Part shown: one piece after another, positions 24,595 through 34,517 of the stretch
Layout of the letters: each line of letters begins with the position of its first letter
Numbering within the stretch: the stretch's first letter is position 1
Assembly (NCBI RefSeq): GCF_003966695.1
Contig: NZ_AP018827.1
Coordinates: 1,116,001-1,180,000, forward strand
Direction: 5' to 3'
DNA length: 64,000 bases
Origin: Asticcacaulis excentricus
GTDB lineage: Bacteria > Pseudomonadota > Alphaproteobacteria > Caulobacterales > Caulobacteraceae
The notes under the pieces: generated by a model
What the model was told of the DNA's origin: nothing
What the model saw: only the letters and a program-made list of their open reading frames with translations
Databases searched by the model: none
Program-made: the position numbers and the translations under genes

Positions 24595-25959
24595 ATGCGC
24601 ATACCCCGTCTCAAATTCTGGCCCCAGGCCATCAAGCGCAAGATCCCCAAGACGCTGTGGGGCCGCGCCCTGCTGATCATTGTCCTGCCCGTCGCCCTGA
24701 TGCAGGTGGCGGTGACCTGGGCCTTTTTCGACATGCACTGGGAAACCGTTACCGCCAAGCTGTCGGAAGGGCTGGTCGGCGACGTCGCCTGGGCCGTCGA
24801 TGCCTACAAGGCCGATCCGACGCCGCAGACCATGGCCACCATCTCCGCCGCCGCGCAGAAGTCGATGCAGCTATCCATCGTCTATCAGCCCGGCCGCGCC
24901 CTGCCCGAAAACCGCCGGCGCAACGCCTGGGCCGCGCTCGACCGCTCGCTGAAACGCGCGCTCAATGAGCAACTGGACGACCCCTTCTGGTTTGACACCA
25001 CCCGCTATGCCGGGTCTGTCGATATCCGCGTCAAGGTGAAGGATGGTGTGATCCGGGTGATTGCGCCGCGTGAGCGCGCCTTCGCCACCCGCGCCCATAT
25101 CTTCGTACTGTGGATGACGGGCGCGACCCTGCTTCTGACCGCCGTGTCGATCCTGTTTATCCGCAATCAGGTGCGCGCCATCGAGCGCCTGTCCGTCGCC
25201 GCTGAAAAGTTCGGGCGCGGCGAAGATGATCCCAATTTCAAGCCCTATGGGGCGGCCGAGGTGCGGGCGGCGGCGCAAAACTTCCTTAAGATGAAATCGC
25301 GCATCCAGCGTTATATCGAACAGCGCACCACGCTTCTGGCCTCGGTGAGCCACGACCTGCGCACCCCCCTGACGCGGCTGAAGCTGGAACTAGCCATGGC
25401 CCCGCCCGATGCGGCGACCGAACGCATGAAGCAGGACGTGTCGGAAATGGCCTATATGATCGACGAATATCTGGCCTTTGCGCGCGGCGAAATGCAGGAA
25501 AGCCCGCAAACCACCTCAGTCAACGCTCTGCTGGAAACCGTCGTGGACGGCGCCCGCCGCGCCGGGCATCAGCCGGAATTTGTCCCCCTTTCGGAAGACG
25601 TCGAAACCTCGATTCGCGTCATGGCGCTCAGCCGCGCCCTGTCCAATCTGGTGATGAACGGCTTTCACTACGCCACTCAGGTGCGCGTCTCTGCCGAGAT
25701 CGAGCACAAGGCGGGCGGCAAGCAGTCGCTGCATATCTATGTCGATGACGACGGCCCCGGCATCCCGCCCGAAAAGCGCGAAGAGGCGCTCAAGCCCTTT
25801 TCGCGTCTGGATGATGCGCGCAATCAGAACAAGAAGGGCGTCGGATTGGGGCTGGCCATCGCCCGCGATACGGTGCGCAGCCATGGCGGCGAACTAAACC
25901 TCGATCAGAGTCCGCTGGGCGGCCTGCGCGCCGATATAGGCATACCGCTGATCAGTTAA
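24595..25959 (+). CDS. Sensor histidine kinase (EnvZ/PetP-like)
   Basis: A 454-residue membrane kinase paired with the OmpR-type regulator. It has a first membrane helix (about 24-44), a periplasmic domain (about 45-165), a second helix (about 165-190), HAMP (about 190-240), HisKA with the phosphorylated His in LLASVSHDLRTPLTRLKLE (about residue 253), and an HATPase domain with the N-box region LSNLVMNGFHYA and G-boxes DDDGPGIPPE and KGVGLGLAIARD. The GGAGGA in the preceding repeat could act as ribosome site. The signal sensed is unknown. Confidence 0.94.
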   Translation: MRIPRLKFWPQAIKRKIPKTLWGRALLIIVLPVALMQVAVTWAFFDMHWETVTAKLSEGLVGDVAWAVDAYKADPTPQTMATISAAAQKSMQLSIVYQPGRALPENRRRNAWAALDRSLKRALNEQLDDPFWFDTTRYAGSVDIRVKVKDGVIRVIAPRERAFATRAHIFVLWMTGATLLLTAVSILFIRNQVRAIERLSVAAEKFGRGEDDPNFKPYGAAEVRAAAQNFLKMKSRIQRYIEQRTTLLASVSHDLRTPLTRLKLELAMAPPDAATERMKQDVSEMAYMIDEYLAFARGEMQESPQTTSVNALLETVVDGARRAGHQPEFVPLSEDVETSIRVMALSRALSNLVMNGFHYATQVRVSAEIEHKAGGKQSLHIYVDDDGPGIPPEKREEALKPFSRLDDARNQNKKGVGLGLAIARDTVRSHGGELNLDQSPLGGLRADIGIPLIS

Positions 25960-26068
25960 ATGCATCCGCGCATTAACCCTGTTTTCTAACCCTTTATTGA
26001 CCATATGGGCCCATTGTGCACGCTAAAGCCGAAAAAATGATCGGCTTGCCCAGAACAGAAGGTTCCCG

Positions 26069-26638
26069 ATGGCCAAGGCCTCCACGCATCGAACGGTTGC
26101 CCGTTCCCGCGCCCCCCTGAAGGCGTGCGGTGAGTGCAATCTGTGCTGCAAGGTCTATGACGTCGAGGACGTCGGTAAAAAGGCCGGGAAGCTATGCAAC
26201 CACACCCGCGAAAACGCCGGTTGCGGCATCTGGGGACTTCACCCGCAAATCTGTCAGGATTTCAAATGCCTGTGGCTGAAACACGATGACCTGAATGGTC
26301 TGTGGCGGCCCAATATAGCCGGCTTTGTCCTGCGCCTTGAGCCGAATGGCACGACGCTGAATGTCGATGTGGACCCGGCGCGCCCGGATTCGTGGCGGCA
26401 AGCCCCCTACTATGCGCAGTTCAAGCTGTGGGGCGAAGGCATTCTGCGTAATGAGAGCCTTGTCGTCGTCTATGCGCCGGAAGGGCTTTACGTTGTCACC
26501 CCCGACGAGGACCTGTTCCTGCGCCAGCCCAGACGCGGCGACATACTGGAAACCGGTATGGAAATGACGCTGTTCGGCCCCCGCGCCTTCGCCCGCGTCG
26601 TACCCGCCGCCAAGGGCCGTGACGCGCTGAGAGCCTAG
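26069..26638 (+). CDS. YkgJ-type cysteine cluster protein
   Basis: A 189-residue soluble protein. The N-terminal part contains an eight-Cys-like cluster pattern, CGECNLCCKVYDVED, then LCNHTRENAGCGIWGLHPQICQDFKCLWL, typical of the YkgJ/UPF0153 zinc/iron-chelating family. The C-terminal half carries a beta-rich domain (GFVLRLEPNGTTLNVDVDP and YAPEGLYVVTPDED). ATG 26069 follows AGAAGG. Its TAG stop is also the first triplet of a dispersed palindrome. Function is unknown. Confidence 0.85.
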   Translation: MAKASTHRTVARSRAPLKACGECNLCCKVYDVEDVGKKAGKLCNHTRENAGCGIWGLHPQICQDFKCLWLKHDDLNGLWRPNIAGFVLRLEPNGTTLNVDVDPARPDSWRQAPYYAQFKLWGEGILRNESLVVVYAPEGLYVVTPDEDLFLRQPRRGDILETGMEMTLFGPRAFARVVPAAKGRDALRA

Positions 26639-26739
26639 AGCGGGATGATTTTAAATAGAAGCGTCATCCCGCTCTAAGCTTCTGGTTTGTCGCGATATTT
26701 TTGTCGAAAACTGCTCACACTTTTCGACATATCGCTCTG
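26636..26739. repeat. Dispersed two-hairpin palindrome, copy A
   Basis: First hairpin: AGAGCGGGATGA paired with TCATCCCGCTCT (26637-26676). Second: GCGATAT with ATATCGC enclosing GTCGAAAA/TTTTCGAC around CTGCTCACAC (26691-26737). The element begins with the TAG stop of the YkgJ gene. The same family occurs at 54106, 48818, 36624, 37882, 37935 and 38628. Confidence 0.85.
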
Positions 26740-26809
26740 AAAGGGTCTCTCAGCCGTTTTATTGCAGCCAGATCGCCTGACAATTTCGCTTAAATCCGTG
26801 TGACCGTGT

Positions 26810-26842
26810 ATTCGCCCGACACCGTGTACGCATCGGGCGAAT
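26810..26842. other. Isolated hairpin downstream of ftsH
   Basis: ATTCGCCCGA and TCGGGCGAAT arms around ACACCGTGTACGCA, without a T-run on either strand. It sits just past the ftsH stop and could stabilise the mRNA end. Confidence 0.5.
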
Positions 26843-26859
26843 GTCAGATACAACGCAAC

Positions 26860-28761
26860 TCAAGCGCCTTCCTTGACCTCCGGCACCACGGTTTCCGGCA
26901 GAGGCTCCGGTTCATCCGTCGTTGGCACCGCCAGGCGGGTGGTATTTTCGATCAGGATGCCGGTGTCTTCGTCGCGCACGATCTCTTCGCCGCGCAGCAC
27001 CTTCTCGATCTCTTCACCGCTCAGGGTTTCGACATCAAGCAGGGTTTGGGCCAGACGATGCAGGTTGTCGAGGTTTTCGGTCAGGATGCGCTTGGCCTCA
27101 TCATAGCCGCCCTGCACCAGACGTTTGACCTCACCGTCGATGGTCTGAGCCGTCGATTCCGACACGTCGCGACCAAAGGCCCCGTGCTCGTCCTCGGCGT
27201 CCTTATAGTTGACGAGCCCGAGTGCGTCCGAGTAGCCCCAGCGCGTGACCATGGCCTTGGCCAGACGGGTCGCCTGCTGGATGTCTGATGACGCCCCCGA
27301 CGTGATCTGATCCTTGCCGAAGATCAGTTCTTCGGCCACACGACCCGCCATTAGAATGGCCAGACGCGAGGTCATCTGCACGTAGTTCTGCGAATAGCGG
27401 TCGCCTTCGGGAAGTTGCATCACCATACCCAGCGCACGGCCGCGCGGAATAATCGTCGCCTTGTGCACCGGATCGGCTTCCGGGGCCTTCAGCGCCACGA
27501 TGGCGTGACCGCCTTCGTGATAGGCCGTCAGCTTCTTTTCGGCTTCGGACATGGCCATGGAGCGGCGCTCGGCCCCCATCAGCACCTTGTCCTTGGCGTC
27601 TTCAAAGTCCTTCATGGTGACCAGCTTGCGGTCCTTGCGCGCCGCCATCAGCGCCGCTTCGTTGACAAGATTGGCCAGATCGGCCCCGGAGAAGCCCGGC
27701 GTACCGCGCGCCACCACCTTGACATCGACATCGACAGCCAAAGGCACATTGCGCATGTGCACGCGCAGGATGGCTTCGCGACCCGTCAGGTCGGGGTTCG
27801 GCACCGTCACCTGACGGTCGAAGCGGCCGGGACGCAGAAGCGCGGAGTCGAGCACATCCGGACGGTTGGTCGCCGCGATGATGATGATGCCTTCCTGAGC
27901 TTCAAACCCGTCCATTTCAACCAGCAACTGGTTGAGGGTCTGTTCGCGCTCATCATTACCGCCGCCATGACCGGCGCCGCGATGGCGACCCACGGCGTCG
28001 ATTTCGTCGATGAAGATGATGCACGGCGCATTCTTCTTGGCCTGTTCGAACATGTCACGCACGCGCGAGGCGCCCACGCCGACGAACATTTCCACAAAGT
28101 CCGAACCTGAAATCGAGAAGAAGGGCACGCCCGCTTCACCGGCCACCGCACGGGCCAGCATGGTCTTACCCGTACCCGGAGGGCCAACCAGCAGCGCCCC
28201 TTTGGGGATCTTGCCACCCAGCTTCTGGAACTTGGTCGGATCTTTCAGGAAATCGACAACCTCCTGCAATTCTTCCTTGGCCTCATCAACGCCGGCCACG
28301 TCGGCAAAGGTGACGCGGTTCTTGTGCTCGGTCAGAAGGCGGGCCTTCGACTTGCCGAAGCCCATGGCCCCACGACCGCCGCCCTGCATCTGACGCATGA
28401 AGAACAGCCACAGGCCGACGATCAGCAGGATGGGCAACAGACCGGACAGCAGTGACACCAGGAAGGGCTGGGTGACGGTCTTCATATTGACCTTCACGTT
28501 CTTGGAATCGAGCCAATCGGCGGTATCGCTATTGGGATAAGGGATGACGACCTTGTGTTTCTGCTTGGCGGTGTCGGTAACCACGGCCTGATCGCGGTCG
28601 ATATCGGCCGATACGATCTGACCCGCATTGACCTGTTCCTTGAGCACCGAATAGCTCATTTCCTTCGGCGCATTCTGATAGGGGGTCTTGCCGACCACGG
28701 CATAGCCGACCATCAGAACCGCCAGAAGTATCCCGACAATCGTCAGAGCACGAAAATTCAT
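26860..28761 (-). CDS. ftsH: ATP-dependent zinc metalloprotease FtsH
   Basis: Membrane-anchored AAA+ protease that degrades misfolded and regulatory membrane and cytosolic proteins. It has 633 residues from ATG 28761, which has a GAGGAAG ribosome site (a GTG four codons upstream is less likely). An N-terminal helix (about 6-22), a periplasmic segment and a second helix (about 100-121) are followed by Walker A GPPGTGKT (193-200), Walker [13 protein letters not shown] (about 247-258), the SRH region and the zinc site HEGGH (415-419). It is the last gene of the tol-pal-cpoB-tilS-ftsH run. Confidence 0.99.
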   Translation of the reverse strand: MNFRALTIVGILLAVLMVGYAVVGKTPYQNAPKEMSYSVLKEQVNAGQIVSADIDRDQAVVTDTAKQKHKVVIPYPNSDTADWLDSKNVKVNMKTVTQPFLVSLLSGLLPILLIVGLWLFFMRQMQGGGRGAMGFGKSKARLLTEHKNRVTFADVAGVDEAKEELQEVVDFLKDPTKFQKLGGKIPKGALLVGPPGTGKTMLARAVAGEAGVPFFSISGSDFVEMFVGVGASRVRDMFEQAKKNAPCIIFIDEIDAVGRHRGAGHGGGNDEREQTLNQLLVEMDGFEAQEGIIIIAATNRPDVLDSALLRPGRFDRQVTVPNPDLTGREAILRVHMRNVPLAVDVDVKVVARGTPGFSGADLANLVNEAALMAARKDRKLVTMKDFEDAKDKVLMGAERRSMAMSEAEKKLTAYHEGGHAIVALKAPEADPVHKATIIPRGRALGMVMQLPEGDRYSQNYVQMTSRLAILMAGRVAEELIFGKDQITSGASSDIQQATRLAKAMVTRWGYSDALGLVNYKDAEDEHGAFGRDVSESTAQTIDGEVKRLVQGGYDEAKRILTENLDNLHRLAQTLLDVETLSGEEIEKVLRGEEIVRDEDTGILIENTTRLAVPTTDEPEPLPETVVPEVKEGA

Positions 28762-28852
28762 AAGCTTCCTCACAAGCAGCCAGCGGGCTGCGGGTCTTGA
28801 CGGCGGCCAGAAACCGCCTGTTGGTTGAACCTATATAGTAGGCTCTTTAACG

Positions 28853-30133
28853 CTACGCTACCGGCAGACCGCAGGAAAACGCGGGATGACAGGCTTCCTC
28901 TTCGTTGCGGATGAGACCAAGCGCCGCGCGCAACCGGTTGTACGTCACGTCCTGCAAATCTCCTGCCGCAAACAGGCGTACCGACTCGTCGTGTTTCAGA
29001 ACAGGCATGGCGGCACGCACGACGGGCGGCAGGCCCTTCAAACGCAGGCGATCCTCCGGGGACAGAGCGTTAAGATGCCCCTTTGCCGGGACGATTTCGC
29101 TCCCTATGGCGTAAGTCGGCAGACGGTAGCGTCCGTCCCAGATATCACCGATCCGCTCAGGGCGTGCCCCATTGCGGGTCATGTCGCCGGGCTCACGGCA
29201 GATCAGCCAGCCACCCTCATGGGCCTCGATGCGCGCCCCGCACAGGGTAAAGCGCGTTTGACCTTTGCCGACGGCGGTAAGGATATGCGCAATCTCCGCC
29301 TGACGCGGCAGCTTGTCCCCACCCCCGGCACAAACGATCAGGGCCGAGAGTATGTCAGGGGCTGGCAAGGCAGGGATATGGAAACAGGCCGCACCTGTCG
29401 GCGTTACGTTCATTGCAACCGCCAAATCCGGTGAGAGGGTGGCGCTACGCATATCGGTTGCAAAGGGCGTCACCCCCTGCTGCCGTACCCGCGCGCGCAG
29501 ATAGCTTGGGTTGGCATTGGCCGGGTCATCGACATAGGACACGCCCGCCGCGTTCAGCCAGTCCCGCAGCCGCGCCCGTCCGATGCCCAGCAGGGGGCGC
29601 AGATAGAACATGCCCTCCCCTTGCGGCCAGAAAGGCGCGGGCGACCACAGTTTCGGTGCGCCAACCGTCGAACCTTCGGCGCGCATGGCAGCCGCTTCAG
29701 CTACATCATCGGCATTGTGTCCCAGACAGAGGACGCGGATGGCTTTTGCGCGTGCCGCTTCGAGGATCAGAGAATGCCGTGCCCGGCGCGCCACCGCCTG
29801 AAGCCCGGTACGGGGCTTGTCCCCCGCCCAGCGCAGGACGGTGACCGGCACACCCAATGCGCGCCCTAGCGCTTCGACACCGCGCACCCAGTCGGCACTC
29901 AGGGGGTTGATACCATGATCAACGGTGAACACCTCCAGTGGTCTCTGCCCCCACAGCCACAACAGGAGGAGAAGGGCCACAGAGTCTCCGCCGCCCGACA
30001 CCGCAACGCCCACGCGCCGTTCCGCCGGGCCATTGAGATACTCAGCAAAACGCAAACGGCTTGCGGCTATGTCCGGAAAGCGTTCCAGACCCGCCGCAAG
30101 CCGCGATCTTACATCGGGAGGTATTAGCTGCAC
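28853..30133 (-). CDS. tilS: tRNA(Ile)-lysidine synthetase
   Basis: Modifies C34 of the AUA-reading tRNA-Ile to lysidine, using ATP and lysine. It has 426 residues. The PP-loop VAVSGGGDSVAL lies at about 43-54 and the second conserved block VLCLGHNADDVAEAAAMR in the middle, followed by the substrate-binding and C-terminal domains. It starts at GTG 30133 inside the last codons of cpoB (10-base overlap), implying translational coupling. ftsH follows after about 90 bases. Confidence 0.94.
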   Translation of the reverse strand: MQLIPPDVRSRLAAGLERFPDIAASRLRFAEYLNGPAERRVGVAVSGGGDSVALLLLLWLWGQRPLEVFTVDHGINPLSADWVRGVEALGRALGVPVTVLRWAGDKPRTGLQAVARRARHSLILEAARAKAIRVLCLGHNADDVAEAAAMRAEGSTVGAPKLWSPAPFWPQGEGMFYLRPLLGIGRARLRDWLNAAGVSYVDDPANANPSYLRARVRQQGVTPFATDMRSATLSPDLAVAMNVTPTGAACFHIPALPAPDILSALIVCAGGGDKLPRQAEIAHILTAVGKGQTRFTLCGARIEAHEGGWLICREPGDMTRNGARPERIGDIWDGRYRLPTYAIGSEIVPAKGHLNALSPEDRLRLKGLPPVVRAAMPVLKHDESVRLFAAGDLQDVTYNRLRAALGLIRNEEEACHPAFSCGLPVA

Positions 30134-31032
30134 TTGCCCTTGGTCGCCAGCGCCTTAGCCTGCGACTTGATGGCCGCCGACGCCGCCGAGGCATAGCGCT
30201 TGTTGAATTCGGCAATCGCGACGCACGATTTCGGCGCGTCGGTTTGCGCCAGGGCGGTGGCCAGTTTCACGGTCGCTTCGGGGGCCCAGCTCGTCTTGGG
30301 CCAGCCTTTCAGCGAAGTGGCATAGGCCGCCACCGACCCGGAGACGTCCCCTTTGACGGTGCGGATCTGACCCAGACGGAACCAGGCTTCCGGCGTCTGC
30401 GGAGCTGAGGCCCACTTGGTCGTAAACTCGGTAAAGGCGCGCTCGGCATCGTCCATCTTGCCGTTGGTCAGCAGGTCGTAGGCCTGATTGAAGTCACCTT
30501 CGGCCGTCCCGGTGGTCGGCGGTGGCGGCGGCGGTCCGGCCAGCGCCGCGTCGATGTCTTTGAGGTGGGCTTCGGCCAGATCCAGACGCTGGACCAGCGT
30601 GCCGATACGTGCCTCCAGCCCGGCGATCTTTTCATTGGCCTGACGCGCGGCGAAGCCGGCCTCTTCGATCTGACCGGTCAGGCGCGTGATCTGCTGCGCC
30701 TGATCATCGACCTTGCGCGACAGGATTTCGACCGTGGCCTGAAGTGCGACGACTTCGGGGTCCGGTTCGATCAAGGCGGGCGGCCCGGCATTCTTACCGG
30801 TTTTGCCTTCATAATTCGAAATGGCGCGTTCCAGCTTGCGCACATTGCGGTCCAGACGCTCCAGGCGCTTCTTGTCCCATTCGACCGGAGGCGACTTGTC
30901 GTCGGCCTCATCCTGATCAATCGAAAAGAGCTGGGCGTGGGCGGGCGTGGGCGCAACCGCGCTCAGTGAGGCCGCCGTCGCAACGGCGATCGTCAGGGCG
31001 GAAAGGGTGGCCTTTAAACTCTGGCGGGTCAT
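30124..31032 (-). CDS. cpoB: Tol-Pal system coordinator CpoB (YbgF)
   Basis: Periplasmic protein that links peptidoglycan synthesis with Tol-Pal constriction. It has 302 residues. The signal peptide ends near PAHAQ. A long coiled-coil trimerisation region follows (about 50-165, with ALQATVEILSRKVDDQAQQI and LEARIGTLVQRLDLAEAHL), then a Pro-rich linker and C-terminal TPR repeats (FNQAYDLLTNGKMDDAERAF and AWFRLGQIRTVKGDVSGS). It overlaps tilS downstream. Confidence 0.93.
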   Translation of the reverse strand: MTRQSLKATLSALTIAVATAASLSAVAPTPAHAQLFSIDQDEADDKSPPVEWDKKRLERLDRNVRKLERAISNYEGKTGKNAGPPALIEPDPEVVALQATVEILSRKVDDQAQQITRLTGQIEEAGFAARQANEKIAGLEARIGTLVQRLDLAEAHLKDIDAALAGPPPPPPTTGTAEGDFNQAYDLLTNGKMDDAERAFTEFTTKWASAPQTPEAWFRLGQIRTVKGDVSGSVAAYATSLKGWPKTSWAPEATVKLATALAQTDAPKSCVAIAEFNKRYASAASAAIKSQAKALATKGKCS

Positions 31033-31176
31033 GCGTGTCCTGAAACCTGTGGGGGCGCGTGTTCAAATACCTGACGTGCGCGCCTCAGATGTCAACCATT
31101 TTTGTAACGGTTTCCATCGTGACGGGCCACTCCGGCGAAATTAAGACGTCGGATGTGGCATAGAGGACCAAGAGAA

Positions 31177-31203
31177 AACCCCGCCGACTGGGCGGGGGTT
31201 CCT
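31177..31203 (-). terminator. Probable terminator after the CsgG-like gene
   Basis: On the minus strand, AACCCCCGCC and GGCGGGGTT arms close on a short loop and are followed by TTCTCTT, beginning a few bases beyond the stop codon at 31208. Confidence 0.7.
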
Positions 31204-31207
31204 TAAT

Positions 31208-32143
31208 CTATTTCGCGGCGGTCAGCTTGTCGTTCTGGACCCAGCCGACATTGTCGTTGTCGTCCATGACTTCCCACCACATGCCGTCCTTGTTGCCGGT
31301 CGGATAGAGGAGCATGTCCTTGGGCAGGGCGCGGATCATCTTGCCCGTCGCCGCCGGGGTGGCGCGCAGGCTGGTCGGCGTCAGGACGACGAAAGAACGC
31401 TGCGGCGCGGCAGCCTTACCGCCAATGTCGAGGCCACCCATTTCCTGCACCATATTGGTGTAGGTGACGATAAAGGCTTGGGTTACGATGCGACCGATTT
31501 CCGTATCTTCATAGCCACCACCGACGGCGCCGGCAAAGCCCGCGCCACCGCCGACACCCCAGGTCAGGTCATTCTTGGCTGCGCTGCCTTCAAACGAATT
31601 GGATTCAGACGTGCGCACATCCGTCAGCGACAGGATGGTGTTGGCTTCGAGCTTCTTGGTACGGAAGCCGCCAATAACGGCGCCGGCGCGACCGCCGACC
31701 ATGCCGCCAATGATGCCTGCGGCACCGCCGCCACCCGTATTGGAATCCGCCGCAGCGACCTCAGCCACCAGCACGAAATCCGCCGCCTTGATCTGGTTCT
31801 GGCCGACATTGGAGCCGCCTTGCAGGCCGATACCCGCCGCCAGATCCCGCTCGCGCTGCGCCGCATTCATGCCTGCGCCGCGATCGACCAGCGAAAAGCA
31901 GCCGGACTTCTGAACGATGACACGCAGCAGCTTTTGCGGCGGAGCCAGATTGTTCTGCGCCCAGCCACGCTCATCGTCACCGTTGACGATGGAGATGGTC
32001 CCCAGCTTCTTGGTGCACTTCGGGATCGAGTCCATCATGCTGTTCTGGGTTTGCTGAACCTTGGACGGTTTGGCCGTCTGGGCCATGCCAGTCACCGGCA
32101 CGACAAGAGCGGCCAACGCGATGGCGCTGAGATATTTATGCAT
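31208..32143 (-). CDS. CsgG-like protein with C-terminal SH3-type domain
   Basis: A 311-residue exported protein. The signal peptide (about 1-21, ending GMAQ) lacks a lipobox cysteine, unlike true CsgG lipoproteins. Residues about 45-235 resemble the CsgG family: LGTISIVNGD, KSGCFSLVDRG, AADFVLVAEV, a very Gly-rich insert (GGGGAAGIIGGMVGGRAGAVIGG) and ANTILSLTDVRTSESN. Residues about 245-311 look like a bacterial SH3 domain (YPTGNKDGMWWEVMDDNDNVGWVQNDKL). CsgG relatives form secretion channels in the outer membrane; no curli genes are nearby. The gene lies between pal and cpoB, inside the Tol-Pal run. Confidence 0.82.
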   Translation of the reverse strand: MHKYLSAIALAALVVPVTGMAQTAKPSKVQQTQNSMMDSIPKCTKKLGTISIVNGDDERGWAQNNLAPPQKLLRVIVQKSGCFSLVDRGAGMNAAQRERDLAAGIGLQGGSNVGQNQIKAADFVLVAEVAAADSNTGGGGAAGIIGGMVGGRAGAVIGGFRTKKLEANTILSLTDVRTSESNSFEGSAAKNDLTWGVGGGAGFAGAVGGGYEDTEIGRIVTQAFIVTYTNMVQEMGGLDIGGKAAAPQRSFVVLTPTSLRATPAATGKMIRALPKDMLLYPTGNKDGMWWEVMDDNDNVGWVQNDKLTAAK

Positions 32144-32233
32144 ATCCTACCCCCTGGTATGAAATGTCGGGATGCTGTTCGGATGAGGGTCGCCTGTGAA
32201 ACGGACAGGCCGACCAACGCGGTGACGCGGACT

Positions 32234-32275
32234 CTACTTTCCCCTGCGATAGCAGGCGGGAGGTGTCGCGGCAAG
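32234..32275. repeat. Degenerate CTGC/GCAG palindromic repeat
   Basis: CCCCTGCGATAGCAGGCGGGAGGTG resembles the end module (CACCTCCCCTGAYATCAG) of the gcvH-gcvP element on the opposite strand. The match is partial, so this is a tentative member of that family. Confidence 0.35.
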
Positions 32276-32306
32276 CCCGAGCCCGCCCCCCTCCCCCATT
32301 CAGGGT

Positions 32307-32340
32307 ATAAAAAAGGGCCCGGCGAACCGGACCCTTTTCA
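32307..32340 (-). terminator. Intrinsic terminator after pal
   Basis: On the minus strand, AAAAGGGTCCGG and CCGGGCCCTTTTTT arms flank a short TTCG loop and a six-T run, 25 bases beyond the pal stop. The plus strand also has a short T-run. Confidence 0.85.
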
Positions 32341-32363
32341 TTCCGTCATCTTGGTCTGAACGC

Positions 32364-32918
32364 CTATTGCGCGCCTTCGGTGATGGCGGTGTGGGCGTTA
32401 CGGTTCTGCGACCAGGCTTCCTCGTCAGCGCCCGTAGCGATCGGGTTTTCCTTACCGTAGGAGATGGTGGAGATGCGCGACGGCACCACACCCTTCGAAG
32501 TCAGGTACTGCGACACCGACTCGGCGCGACGGGCACCCAGGGCGAAGTTGTATTCGCGGGTGCCGCGTTCGTCGGCATTGCCTTCGATACGCACCTTCAC
32601 GGCCGGATAACGAACGAGCCACGCGGCTTGCTTGTCGAGCAGGGCCTTAGCGTCTTCACGCAGCGACGACTGATCCAGATCGAAGAACACGCGGTCGCCC
32701 ACATTGACGACGAAGTCTTGCTGCGAGCCCGGAACCGGACCGGTCGGCGACAGCGGCTTGGTGTCGGCGGGCGGCGGCGGCGTATAGGCCGGGGGTGTTG
32801 CCGGCTGCTCGGCAACGACCGGCGGGGGCGTCACGACTTCCGGCTTCTTACCGGCACAGGCGGCCACGGAAAGCGTGGCGCAGGCCAGCAGAGCGAGTTT
32901 GAATACAGACTTGGTCAT
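32364..32918 (-). CDS. pal: Peptidoglycan-associated lipoprotein Pal
   Basis: Outer membrane lipoprotein that binds peptidoglycan and TolB. It has 184 residues from ATG 32918, preceded by AAGGGG. The signal peptide has the lipobox VAAC (Cys near 20), followed by a Pro-rich linker and the OmpA-type peptidoglycan-binding domain: DRVFFDLDQSSLREDAKALLD, VRIEGNADERGTREYNFALGARRAESV and ISYGKENP. A longer frame upstream of 32918 has no ribosome site. It lies downstream of tolB across a 275-base gap, which likely carries its own promoter. Confidence 0.98.
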   Translation of the reverse strand: MTKSVFKLALLACATLSVAACAGKKPEVVTPPPVVAEQPATPPAYTPPPPADTKPLSPTGPVPGSQQDFVVNVGDRVFFDLDQSSLREDAKALLDKQAAWLVRYPAVKVRIEGNADERGTREYNFALGARRAESVSQYLTSKGVVPSRISTISYGKENPIATGADEEAWSQNRNAHTAITEGAQ

Positions 32919-33193
32919 CGAAAAAAACCCCTTGGTTGGAACAATTGCAAAGTGGATGGAAACGGCGTGCCATTTCCTGAGAAAATGAATGATGCTACTT
33001 TTCCGCCAGATGGCGAATTTGTCAAATCCTAACACCACACTTAGTTACATTCTGTAACAGTCTTGTGGCAAAGATGTTGCGCTGCACACATAATGCGCTC
33101 AAAAATAGGGTGCGCGCAAATCCTCATAGGCAAAATAAGGATTTGCGCTCGTAAAAATCAGTATCCGATAGGGAATACCGCGCGATATGTCCC
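32919..33193 (-). other. tolB-pal intergenic region
   Basis: 275 bases without a gene. AT-rich compared with the flanks, with a small inverted repeat GTTACATTCTGTAAC at 33044-33058. It is long enough for a separate pal promoter, but I cannot assign clear -35/-10 boxes. Confidence 0.4.
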
Positions 33194-34504
33194 TTATTTC
33201 AGTCGGGGCGACCACGCCGGGTCCGATGCGCCACCCGAATAAGGCACGGCGCGCTCAATGCGACCCGACGCCTCCACCATCCACAGCGACGGCAGCGCGC
33301 CAGGCGGTTCACGGAAGAACATGATGTAGCGGCCATTGGGGGCCCAGGTCGGGCCTTCTTCGAGGAAGGACGAAGTCAGCAGCTTTTCATTGCCGCCACC
33401 GGCATCCATCACGCCGATAGAGAACCGACCGCCCGACTGCTTGGTGAAGGCGATCTTGTCACCCTTGGGGCTAAAGACCGGCGTCGAATAGATACCGCCA
33501 CCGAACGAAATGCGGCGCACACCCGAACCGTCGGCATTCATGGCATAGAGTTGCGGCGAACCGCCCCGGTCAGAGTTAAACACGATGGTTGAACCGTCCG
33601 GCGAGAAGGAGGGCGAGGTATCAATGCCCGGATCGGTCGTCACGCGGCGCGTGGCGCGCGTGCGCAGGTCCATCACATAGATATCTGTATTACCGCCCTG
33701 CGCCACCGAATAGGCCAGCTTGCTGCCATCGGGCGAAAAGCGCGGCGCGAAGACCATGCCCTTGATCTGGCCCACGGCTTCCTGACGCCCCGTCTCGATA
33801 TTGAAAACATAGATGCGCGCCGAATCTTCGCGCAGCACCATATAGGCCACTTCCTGCGAGTCGGCCGAGAAGCGCGGCGTCATCACCTTATATGAGCCGT
33901 CGGTCAGATAGGACGGATTGGCCCCGTCCTGATCCATGATGGCCAGTCGCTTGACGCGCTTACCGCGCGCCCCGCTTTCGGCCACGAAGACGATGCGGGT
34001 ATCGAAATAGCCCTCTTCACCGGTCAGCTTTTCATAGATGGCATCGGCGATCTTGTGCGCGATACGACGCCAGTTTTCCGGCGTCGCCGTTACCGATTGC
34101 CCCAGAAGCTGCTTTTCGGAAAAGACGTCCCACAGGCGGAAATCGACCTGAAGGCGGCCTTCCCCATCGACACGCGCCACGCCATTGGCGAGCGCCTGCG
34201 CATTGATGGTCTTCCAGCTGGCGAAGGTCGGTGTGGCGTCGATGCCAACGCTTTGTTCGATAAAGGCATTGGGGTCAATGGGCTTGAAGAAGCCCGACCG
34301 CTCAAGGTCAGCCATCACCACCTTGGTGATCTTGTCGCCCAGATCAGAACCGCTCGATTCGATGTCGATGGCGATGGGCAGGGGCGCGATCACGCCCTCA
34401 TTGACCTCAGCGCGGATCGGGGCCTGCGCAAAGGCGGCCAGCGGCGCACCCGCCAGAGCCAGAAAGGCTATGAGAGCCACGGCAGCGATTTTAAAGGGTT
34501 TCAT
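33194..34504 (-). CDS. tolB: Tol-Pal system protein TolB
   Basis: Periplasmic beta-propeller that connects TolA with Pal. It has 436 residues from ATG 34504, with GGGAGG 6 bases upstream; the 52 codons before it in the open frame have no ribosome site. Signal peptide ends near AAFAQ. The N-terminal domain (about 30-160, [21 protein letters not shown]) is followed by five to six WD40-like propeller repeats of the type [35 protein letters not shown] and [13 protein letters not shown]. Confidence 0.98.
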   Translation of the reverse strand: MKPFKIAAVALIAFLALAGAPLAAFAQAPIRAEVNEGVIAPLPIAIDIESSGSDLGDKITKVVMADLERSGFFKPIDPNAFIEQSVGIDATPTFASWKTINAQALANGVARVDGEGRLQVDFRLWDVFSEKQLLGQSVTATPENWRRIAHKIADAIYEKLTGEEGYFDTRIVFVAESGARGKRVKRLAIMDQDGANPSYLTDGSYKVMTPRFSADSQEVAYMVLREDSARIYVFNIETGRQEAVGQIKGMVFAPRFSPDGSKLAYSVAQGGNTDIYVMDLRTRATRRVTTDPGIDTSPSFSPDGSTIVFNSDRGGSPQLYAMNADGSGVRRISFGGGIYSTPVFSPKGDKIAFTKQSGGRFSIGVMDAGGGNEKLLTSSFLEEGPTWAPNGRYIMFFREPPGALPSLWMVEASGRIERAVPYSGGASDPAWSPRLK

Positions 34505-34517
34505 GAAGGGCCTCCCG

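Noticed and set aside
26810-26842. ftsH intrinsic terminator
   Set aside because: The hairpin is strong but has no T-run on the minus strand, so it is listed only as a hairpin.
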